Positions 55,590 to 64,000 of a stretch of 64,000 nucleotides of DNA are shown piece by piece (within the stretch, counting starts at the first letter, position 1; every line of letters begins with the position of its first letter). This DNA comes from Mermis nigrescens (lineage: Eukaryota; Nematoda; Enoplea; Mermithida; Mermithidae): the NCBI GenBank assembly GCA_036768485.1, contig JAVLUZ010000341.1, forward strand, positions 2,101,658-2,165,657, given 5' to 3'. Made by a program: the position numbers and the translations under genes. The notes beneath the pieces were generated by a model. That model was not told the DNA's origin, did not search any database, and worked only from the letters and a program-made list of their open reading frames with translations.

Positions 55590-57190
55590 ATTTTTTTAAA
55601 GATTTTAATTTAGGAGAATTAGGCACACAAAAGCAACTCACGTAGTGAAGGGAATGTTATGACGGTATTTTTGTGTTTGAAATAATGGTAAATCCATGAC
55701 ATGTTTCTGGAATCAAGAATCGATGATAAATATTAAAATGATTTTCTTTTGTGACACCGAATCTTTTCAGAAGACCATGTTCTACTTTTTCTAAATCGCG
55801 AAAAATCTGATAAACCCATTTTTTTCGCACATTAACCCAATAACTTTATTCTTTATTTCAAGCCCCCGAGTGGTTCTTCGGTTATCCACTCTGAACTTCA
55901 GTCAATGATGACTGACAATGCAAACTATGGCACTTCCAAGCGCTGCAACACAATCGGTATCATTAAAATTATCACAGTTTTATTAGACAATCAGAATCAC
56001 TGCAGGTAATTAGGTTACAAAAATTCTTTCCAAGATTGAGGCCTCCAACCACAAAAACTTATTTTGATGCACCTTTAAGCTTTAGTGGCTCACCGACAAA
56101 ACAAAATAAACGCCCTTGCAGCAAACAACATGCGCATGTTTTACGAAAAATCACACATTTAGCTAAAATTGGAGCGAAATTCGAATGAATATCGAGAGCA
56201 CCAGGTCGCTCAAATCATTCGACATTCTTATCACCTACTAGTGATCAGAAATGGGGCAAAAATATCTCAGAATTTTCCAAATTCTGACAGAAGTTTACTG
56301 GAACACAGCATGCCAAAATCTTCAGAGCATAGTTTAAGAATTAGTTCAGATATTTTCCGATTTAATTTTTTTTCTGGCCTAGATTCGCCGTCGCCTAATT
56401 AGAACTTGCACGTAAAAATTTTGAAGCCCTTTTTCTTAACAAATGCCTCGGGGCTTCTCGCTCATGTATTTCATAATATTACAGCATATACGATAAAGCA
56501 TAAACTATGCAAAACTTTGACCCAAGGTGAGCAGTACAGTAATTATGCGTATATCAGAGGCAAAAGATGAGGAAAATTTACAAAATCCAAAAAAATGTGA
56601 GCAGAAATTCGCAAAGAAATAGAATTATTTCCGTATCAAATAAATGCTCGAAAATCAGGAAAATAATTCGGGAAGCGCCTCGGAGAAAAACACAAATATA
56701 CACTAATGCATTTAAAATAGATGCACCATCTACAGTAGTTTCGGCGCAGCATATTGCGCTTCTGCCGACAAAATCTTTTAAATAATTCGGCTTAGCATAA
56801 TGCGCTATTACCGGCTGACAAAGGTAATTAAAAAGAATAATAAAAGAATGGCACAATGCCAACACACATTCAATTCGATGAATAAGGTGAGAAATTTCAA
56901 ACACAATATTCACAGATTTTACAACAAGGAAATAATTATATACATTTTAAAGCTCACCGAATTTTTTTAGAACAGTAAAAGAAAACTCGGCTAAAATCGG
57001 TAAAAAGGCGAATAAAGTCGATTTAAATCTAAAACGACTCTAAATTGTCGTGTTTTTGATAATCCATTCTATTTAAAATATCAATGTCGGCATAATGGGC
57101 GTAATCTAATAGCTAATGGATATATCAACACGATCATCCATTCTGACCGTCGACTACTCAATCTATAAAACAAGTCGGGAGGGCCTGGGA
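55590..57190. other. Retroelement leader region, no further gene seen
   Basis: About 1.6 kb of AT-rich DNA with short open frames on both strands but no domain. In the minus direction it lies between the LTR end and the ORF at 55580. Confidence 0.4.
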
Positions 57191-57198
57191 GTCCGGAA

Positions 57199-57216
57199 TT
57201 TCCCAGATTGCCCCCA
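57199..57216 (-). other. Likely tRNA primer-binding site
   Basis: Minus-strand TGGGGGCAATCTGGGAAA lies 4 bp inside the LTR end. It starts with TGG, as primer-binding sites do. It resembles the proline-type sites of other retroelements at its first seven bases. Confidence 0.5.
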
Positions 57217-57220
57217 AAAA

Positions 57221-57600
57221 TGTAACCCGATGGTCGGTTACATTTAGAGAAATTTAATAGAATGAGAGCCCTATTTGTGAAAGAATCGAGTACTTATAGT
57301 TTCGAAATATAGAACATTCCCATCACCTATTACACATTCAAAAGATACAAAGAAACTAGTCTACAAAAACATAAATTGACCCAATTTCACAATATCAGCA
57401 GATTCAAATAAGCTACAGCGACCAAACTTTACACAAAAATTATCAAACACCTTCTGACTCGCATCAATAAAAATAGTGTTGGTCACTGTAGCTTATTTGA
57501 ATCTACAGTCTTGGTCACTGTAGCTTATTTGAATCGACTAAAAAACGGTGGCGGGTAAATTGTATACTAGATCCCACATAATGTGGGTGCAAAAAATCGA
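57221..57600 (-). repeat. Probable 5' LTR (minus strand), outer edge unknown
   Basis: Its inner edge reads, on the minus strand, 'tgtaaccgaccatcgggttaca', a short palindrome ending in CA directly before the primer-binding-like site. It contains an inverted and direct repeat set of 25 bp at 57401-57425, 57479-57503 and 57511-57535. No second LTR copy was found, because the 3' end of the retroelement is cut by the hAT. Without it the outer boundary is a guess. Confidence 0.45.
57401..57535. repeat. 25-bp inverted and direct repeats
   Basis: 'gattcaaataagctacagcgaccaa' appears once as written. Its reverse complement appears twice with one base changed (57479-57503 and 57511-57535). It could fold as a stem. 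Confidence 0.75.
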
Positions 57601-57612
57601 TAAAAAAACAAA

Positions 57613-58877
57613 ATATAGATGTTGTCTACATTGATTTTGCGAAAGCTTTGGATACAGTATGTCATGCCAAACTTTTGCATAAACTGAAAAATTTAGATAT
57701 TGGGGGTGATATCCTGCTGTGGATTTTGGTCTTTCTGTCTAACCGTAAACAATGCGTCAAAATAAACTATACATTTTCAAGGTCAATACCAGTACTAAGT
57801 GGTGTCCCGCATAGTACAATTTTGGGACCAATACTTTTCCTTGTATATATTAATGACCTTCTTGGTGCTCTTCATGAAGACTATATTACATGACCTTCAA
57901 TGCTTTTCGCAGAGGACGTGAAAATGTTCGGAGTCGTAAACAACATTATGGACTATACTAAATTACAAGATGACCTTAATCAGTTACATTTATGGTCAGA
58001 GTTGTGGTAATTAAAAATATCCACAGCAAAATGCAACACGTTACATCTAGGAAATAAAAACATGTGTGTCGGTTACCATTTAGGAACAACAGATATTCCC
58101 GAGAAAACTACATGTAATGATTTGGGCATTTTATTTTCATGGTCTCTTACGTGGTAGTTTACAAGTCACGTGCATAGCATTAAAGTAAAAGCCTCACAAC
58201 CGACTAACTTGATTTTACGTTTCTTCAGATCTAAGAATCGAGACTTACTAATCCGCGCTTTTAAAATTTACATTAGGCCCATATTGGAATACAATAGTCA
58301 AATATGGAATCCACATCTACTGAAGGATATAGATGCCTTAGAGTCTGTACAGAGATATTTTACACGGCGTCTTTTGGGTCCTAAAGTTACTTATTTAAAT
58401 AGAATTAAGGAATTTAAATTGGAATCCTTGGAATATCGGCACACCATTTTCGACCTTGTTTTTTGCTATAAAATAATCCACCAATCTGTTGGCCTAAATG
58501 TTAATGGCTTTTCAAATTGAACCATTCTGTAACAAGGAGGCATTCATTAAAACTCCAAAAACTACATACTTGTAAAAACTGACTTGGCCAAATATTTTTT
58601 TACCAGTAGGATACTTACTTTGTGGAACTCGCTTTCCGACAATGTAACAAAGCCTACTGCCGCATTATTTAAAAAAGCTATTTCCGAAATCTCATTTCCA
58701 GTAAAGGGTCACTCATTAGTGGATTTGGATTAAAAATCCCTTGTGTCCCTTTGTAGTGCGGCGTTTTTCATTACTGGACAGTTTCGTTATATATTTTGCC
58801 GTTGTACCTGTTTAAACTTTTGTGTACAGTATATTGTTTTATCGCTGGCTACAGTAAATTACATTACATTACATTAA
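57613..58877 (+). pseudogene. CR1/Jockey-type LINE reverse transcriptase, 5'-truncated
   Basis: The readable frames show the RT fingers/palm order: 'VYIDFAKALDTV', 'SGVPHSTILGPILFLVYINDL', the catalytic block as 'MLFAEDVKMF' (normally FADD, so one Asp is changed), then a thumb-like 'IRPILEYNSQIWNPHL' and a C-terminal block 'LWNSLSDNVTKP'. Stops at about 57891, 58008, 58156 and 58518 disrupt it. It ends in 'attacattacattacatta' at 58855-58876, a short 3' tail repeat of the kind left by LINE target-primed insertion. The endonuclease and 5' part are missing. A fragment of a family A MITE ('cacgcccaggtgtgg') abuts the tail. Confidence 0.75.
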
Positions 58878-59219
58878 ACCCCCCACGCCCAGGTGTGGTC
58901 GTAACAGTCTATGTAACTAGCTTTTCCAAATAAAATCAATAGATAGTTATTTCAAATCATTGAAATCTAAAATTTTCAGCACCAATATGCAATCTACATA
59001 TAGTCTGATGCTCCAAGAAACCTCGCATATGGACAACATTTATTTTAGTAAATTTACCTACCTATTTTGACTACAAAAGCAGTTCAAACGCAAATTGCCT
59101 ATATATATAGGCATAAACTTCAAGAACATTTAATCCCCAAGCTGAGAGATGTGATTAAATGCCTTCAGTTAAACTGCAATTACTGTAAACTGTCAGTTTA
59201 CTGTTGGTTGGCATTGGCA

Positions 59220-59325
59220 AAAGCGCCAGCCAGCTCCACCTTTTACCCAGCCGAGGCCAGCGTCAGCGCCACCTTTACCGACTTGGCGATGGTCATGGCC
59301 AGAACCAGCACCACGTTTTACCCAC
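59220..59325. repeat. Short GC-rich minisatellite
   Basis: 'gccagc(g)ccaccttttaccc' with 'ttggcgatggccag', two or three units, the same family as the longer array at 61428-62030. Confidence 0.7.
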
Positions 59326-59639
59326 TTGATTCATTCCTTTACAATTTTTCAATGAAAATAATAATCGACTGTCAAAAGTGGCGTAGAACCACATTATCTT
59401 CTGCATCACAAAAACTTAATTTTACGCAAAAAAACGTATGGAATAATTGATTTTTCGTAAAAAGGAACTATATTTAGCTAAAATTTTCGTTGAAATCGAA
59501 TGTTATAGTGAACCGCGTATTTTCTGCATTTTGAAAGTTAATTTTGCTCAAAAAATTACTCAAATAATTTTGAAATTTTCAGTTAAATACGTTAGTATAG
59601 TCTATTCAACATTTAAGATGCCTTCTACCTTCATTTGAA

Positions 59640-60290
59640 TAATTAATGACGGCTAAACTGGCGAATATGTGTACCGAACGAAAAGTTGCAAGCAGTACAT
59701 CACTCGATAGAGTTTCTGGAGCTGATTTCAGTAAAAAAAAATTTCGAGTGGGTCGGCATTATTGATGGATTTACTGTCGTTTAAAGATATCAGATTATCA
59801 AGGGGGACTATAGGTATGAAAAAACATCGGAAAATCGAAAAAAACGTAAGTTGCAAGCAGTACATCAATCGATAGAGATTCTGGAGCTGACTTAAGCAAA
59901 AAAAAATTAGGGCTAAACTTTACTATATGGTGTGAACGGAAAACTTGCAGTTGTACGTGGAAAGGAACGATATTGATAGAAATGAGGAGGACATGCATAA
60001 AGAGAGTGCGGAAAAAAATTTATGAAAAACGGACCAATATTGGTGAAGATAGAGTAACTCAGGATATAGCTATATTAAAGTGAGGTATTTTACAGTTTAC
60101 CGAAAATGTTCCGAATTTGGGCTGTAAACATATGTATCTGACATTTTCAAGGTCGCTGATTACGAAAAAATAACTTTTATTTCACGGAAAAAAATTTTGT
60201 TTGAAAATTTTTAAATTTGAAAAAAACAATTTTTCGCATGTTCATCCTGCCTACATAATGTGAAAATTCAAGTTTCTGCTCAAATGACGC
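59640..60290. repeat. Imperfect duplicated AT-rich blocks
   Basis: 'aagttgcaagcagtacatca(c/a)tcgatagag' occurs near 59683 and 59847. 'gggtcggcattattgatgga' near 59751 recurs near 60965. No gene is visible. Confidence 0.5.
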
Positions 60291-60450
60291 TTAGGCTTAG
60301 GCTTAGTTTATCTGAGAAGGTGTTTTCGGCTGCTTAGGTCGAGGTCGCTCCCGCTTAGGTCGAGGTCTAGATGCTTAGGTCAACGTATAGATGCTTAGGT
60401 CGATGTATAGATGCTCAGGTCGATGTCGATGTATAGATGCTCAGGTCTAA
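60290..60450. repeat. Minisatellite 'gatgcttaggtcgatgtata'
   Basis: About seven units of roughly 20 bp, preceded by 'gcttaggcttag' repeats and 'ctgcttaggtcgaggtcgctcccg'. A second, shorter block with the same start is at 61065-61182. Confidence 0.8.
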
Positions 60451-61064
60451 GTTGGGTACATGTTATTCTGCATTCCACTGTTTGAATCTTCAAAGGGTTG
60501 AAACTTTAAGATAATCCAAAAATGCCGTTCGAATCGTATTAAAGTAGAAATCTTCAACTGGATGTAAACAATGCTAAAAATAGTGAAATTAAAAAAAAAT
60601 TTACTTGAAAATTTGGGCAAAAAATTACAAAAAAATTTTTCTTCAATTTTGGTTTCCACGCAGTATAACCTAATTTTTTGTAATCTGCGACCTTGAAAAC
60701 GGCAGGAAAATATTAATTAGTAAAAATTGGAAACCTTTGATAAACTGCTAAAATTCCTTAAAGTGGCTCAAAATGGTGAATGTCGGTCGAAGTATGATGT
60801 TTGAAGTACCGTAACTCTGTGAGTTTTGTATGGATTTGGTTTATTATTTTTTTCCGCGTCTTTTAGTGACACAAAGTATCGTTTTTGCGCAATTGTACGG
60901 CAATTCTGCCGGAATGGCGCAAAATCGGTTCACACCATATTCTTCAAAAACTCCAAAATTAGGATTGGGTCGGCATTTTTGATGGAGTTACTGTCGTTTT
61001 AAGATTTCATATTACCAACTTGATAAGATATAGGAAAATCTAAGTTTTTGCTTCTAATATACTT

Positions 61065-61182
61065 AGGTTTAGGCTTAGTATATCTGTAAAGGTGTTTTAA
61101 GCTGCTTAGGTCGAGGTCGCTCCCGCTCAGGTCATTGTATAGATGCTTAGGTCGATGTATAGATGCTTAGGTCAATGTATAG
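61065..61182. repeat. Second block of the 'cttaggtcgatgtatagatg' minisatellite
   Basis: Same lead-in ('aggcttagtatatctg', 'taggtcgaggtcgctcccgc') and four units. The paired blocks suggest duplication of a larger unit of about 770 bp. Confidence 0.75.
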
Positions 61183-61427
61183 AGATTGACACTTCAAATG
61201 GCTGTAACTTTTTACTGGAATGAGACCCACGCAAAAATTTTTTTTAAAAATGATCGTCTCATTGAGGTCTACCGAAAGGTGTATCACTTGCTAAATTTGG
61301 TTAGGTACACATGTTCTGCCAAAAATTCCTTAATGACTATCATTAAGTTCAACCCTTATTTTGATGTTTCAGAAAAGTTATATAAAACATCTTTGCTAGC
61401 TTTGCTGACATCAGCTGGGGCAAATGG

Positions 61428-62030
61428 CTGGTGCTACCTTTTACCCACTTGGCTGTGGCCAAAGCCAAGCCGAGCGCCAGCACCTCCTTTTACCCAGTTG
61501 ATGAGGGCCAGCGCCAGCGCCACGCTTACCCAGTTGGCGAGGGCCAGCACCACCTTTACCCAGTTGGCGAGGGCCAGCGCTAGCGCCATCTTTTACCCAT
61601 GTGACCAGGGCCAGTGCCAGCGCCACCTTTTACCCAGTTGGTGAGGGCCAGGGCCAGTGCCACCTTTTACCCAGTTGGCAAGGGCCAGGGCCAGCACCAA
61701 CGCCACCTTTACCCAGAGGGCAATGGCAAGGGCCAGCGCCACCTTTTACCCAGTTGGCGAAGGCCAGCGCCAGCGCCACCTTTTACCTATGTGCGCCAGG
61801 GCCAGCGCCAGCGCCACCTTTTACCTATGGGCGCCAGGACTAGCGCCACCTCTTACCTATGTACGCCAGGGCCAGCGTCAGTGCCACCTTTTACCCAGTT
61901 GCCGAGGGTCAGGGCCGGCGCCAGCTCCACCTTTTACCCACTTGGCCATGGCCAAGGCCAGCGCCATTGCCATTGCCACCTTTTACCCATGTGCGCCAGC
62001 GCCACCATTTACTTATGCCCAGCATCTGAA
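61428..62030. repeat. GC-rich minisatellite, about 45-bp units
   Basis: Some 14 imperfect units of 'gccagcgccagcgccaccttttacccagttggcgaggg', with variants 'acccatgtgcgccagg' and 'acttggccatggccaa'. All three plus-strand frames stay open in parts because of the unit composition, so these are not evidence of a gene. Confidence 0.9.
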
Positions 62031-62677
62031 CCCCCTGCAAAAATTGATAACCCCAGAACTTAATGTTTGACATTTTTTATTTCCCGGTTTTGACTCCTAG
62101 AGTTTGGCTGTTGCATATGAATAGTCCTAACACCTAGGCTACTGGCGGGAAACGGCTCGTTATGCAGTCAATTTACCAAACTCAATGGGTAGGTAAGTAA
62201 GAAAGCCATTGCTTCTTTTGCTTTACACTTATTGATTAAATCGATGTTGCTTTCGAATCACTTTACTATGAAAAAGTCTTAAGAATTTTGAATCAGACTG
62301 TAAGAATAATGATAAAAACATAAAAACAGAAAAAATGCTGAACATTATTGTAAAAAATAATATTAATATCATAAATATTTTTTGGGTCGTCCGTCATGTT
62401 TGTTAACGAAATGTTATTTTTTCTGGAAGAATATTGTGAATGAAAACTAAAACAATGTCTCTTTCCACTAACGATAACAACGCTACTCCGGACCAAAATC
62501 CTGAATATGGGCCTGGTTTAGCGCACGGGCTAAGCCTGAGATAAGCGGTGAAAATTGCAGAGCAAGCAAAGCGAGCAGAACAATTTTTGCCCCATTTGTG
62601 CCTTAGGCTTAGATGTTTGGCGCCAATCGGACTCCTCAAGCGATCCCAGAAACTTACCTAATCGGTTGCTTGTGAGC

Positions 62678-63110
62678 ATACATGCACATAAGGAAGGGGT
62701 GAGGAGGGGGTATTACTCCTGCCCTGAAGGGTCAGTCGGACGGGTACTGTCCGGCGATTTTGAGCTGATGGAACGTTTTTTGCATCATTTTTGAGGTCAA
62801 AAGCAGTAAAAGCGTCAAAAATTTTCCGGCGTCTTGCGCTAAATTAGTACTTTTAAGCACTTTTTACTCCAAAAGCGCCCAAAATCGATGAAGTTTTGCA
62901 TTTTTTAATGTTAAAAGTGATATAATGCTGTCAAAATGGACTAAAAATGCTTTTAAATGCGATATTACCACGAAAAAAACTTTTATAGGCTATTTTGACC
63001 ATTTTGTATCCATAAAACAGCAAAAAAAAATCGTGAATGTATAAATTTACTGTCTTGGATTTTAGGGATTCCACCTCCCCTTGCCGGCCCTCTCCTTGTG
63101 CATCTATCCG
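62678..63110. repeat. Dispersed repeat, family D (long copy)
   Basis: 'gcacataaggaaggggtgagg', 'tattactcctgccctgaagg' and 'ccggcgattttgagc' on the left; 'cttgccggccctctccttgtgcatct' on the right. Confidence 0.55.
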
Positions 63111-63289
63111 TATAAGACAGGGTTATAACTATCTTACTTGCTCTTAGAACCAGGCGGCATCACCGACTGGTGAATGCATTGTGCAGTAGAGTAAGAGATC
63201 TGAGGATTGAAATCTGGCAACTGCAAGTTATTTTCTCTTTCTGATGAAAATCGAAACCCATAAGGTACATAAACAGGGCAGACAAGCAT

Positions 63290-63520
63290 AATGATAACTC
63301 ATACCTACCCAGGCACACGTTTTCATAGGAGGGGAGTGAGGGCGATATTACCCCCTCAGGTTCTGAGATTCGAAGCACTGTCAGACGATTTTGAGCTATC
63401 AAACATTTTCTGCCTAATTTATTGGTACAAAAAGCAGCAAAGAAAAAAATTTATTCGGCGCTTCGCACTGACTTGTATATTTCTGTTTTGTTTACCAATA
63501 AAATACTTGAGAATAAAGTT
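63290..63520. repeat. Dispersed repeat, family D
   Basis: 'cgttttcataggaggggagtgagg', 'tattaccccctcaggttctg' and 'cagacgattttgagc' match the left part of the copy at 62678. Confidence 0.55.
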
Positions 63521-64000
63521 AAAATGATCAGAAAAGTCAAAGTTTTCGGTCAGTCCTTATATTTTTTACTTACAAGAGTGACGAAACTAGTCAGAGTCAG
63601 AGGCATACCCAGGATTTTGGTTCGGGGGGGCATGAATAGAAATTTTTTAAGACTACTCTTGCATTGAATGCCAGTAACGTTATGTATAGTAAAACTGAGT
63701 TTTTCGACCTTTAGTAGTGTAGCCCAGTGCTGTTCTTTGTACAAGGTCCGTTTGTACATGTACAAAGCTGGTCCCCAAAAGTCTTTGTACATTTTGAGGA
63801 CACAAATTTTTGAGTACTATAATATGGTACGGTAGCGATTTAGTGTGGTAAAAACAATTGTTCGACTTTCGGTAGGTAGTGTATTTTAGCTAATTTCTGG
63901 GTCTCTAAGGGCAAAAATCACCAATAATCGTCTTATACCGCGCGAAGCGCGAAAATTTGACATTTTTCCTTTTGAAATGCAATTTCTGCCAGTACTCATT

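Noticed and set aside
61441..62070. Overlapping open frames of 60-150 codons rich in Pro, Thr, Ala
   Set aside because: All result from the 45-bp minisatellite; several frames and both strands are open at once, which points to repeat composition rather than a gene.

Overview
The window is AT-rich, intron-bearing nuclear DNA from a metazoan. Most of what can be recognised is nested transposable elements and their decayed genes. Hundreds of bases to several kilobases of non-coding DNA, hAT-type MITEs and microsatellites separate them. The invertebrate-style gag and env-like families, the CR1-like LINE and the Polinton point to an invertebrate, but I cannot name the phylum. I found no confident host protein-coding gene, rRNA, tRNA or CRISPR array.

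The centrepiece (about 18156-28239) is a roughly 10-kb Polinton/Maverick with TIRs of about 0.94 kb. In order it carries an N-terminal PolB fragment (minus strand), two unrecognised small genes, an integrase with chromodomain, a TATA-binding-protein (TBP) homologue (minus strand), a packaging ATPase, a pX-like core protein, a conserved protein of unknown function, a pVI-like amphipathic protein, a double-jelly-roll major capsid protein, an adenain-like protease, a minor capsid (penton-like) protein, and the start of a secreted or membrane protein cut off by the right TIR. Nearly every gene has a near-identical TATA module (consensus close to GTCTATAAATACTAAT) about 30-50 bp before its start. 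Several of these boxes overlap the 3' end of the gene before. A self-encoded TBP together with a shared TATA box suggests that the element once supplied part of its own promoter recognition; this is the most unusual observation here. Many of the genes carry stops or frameshifts, and the polymerase and exonuclease domains are missing, so this copy is a relic.

Layout by region. 0-15 kb: non-coding DNA with MITEs, a Tc1/mariner-like relic, a 370-bp tandem repeat split by a piggyBac-like TTAA element, and a minisatellite. 15.2-18.1 kb: a hAT C-terminal fragment, then a decayed gag ending at the Polinton. 28.2-31.1 kb: two MITEs, an env-like C-terminal half, and a cysteine-containing membrane-protein ORF related to the truncated last Polinton gene. 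31-42 kb: mostly non-coding, with a degenerate reading frame, MITEs, and (TG)n and (AT)n tracts. 42659-52614: a 10-kb hAT element with a BED-finger transposase in about seven exons. A second, smaller hAT lies inside it with a perfect 8-bp target-site duplication. 52.6-57.6 kb: a minus-strand LTR retroelement with gag and an env-like ORF in one frame and no pol between them. 57.6-58.9 kb: a CR1/Jockey-type LINE relic. 59-62 kb: GC-rich and 'cttaggtcgatgtatagatg' minisatellites. 62.6-64 kb: further dispersed repeats.

The insertion order can be partly read. MITEs sit inside other MITEs and beside splice sites, the small hAT lies within an intron of the large hAT, the large hAT truncates the env-like gene, and the Polinton interrupts or abuts a gag region.
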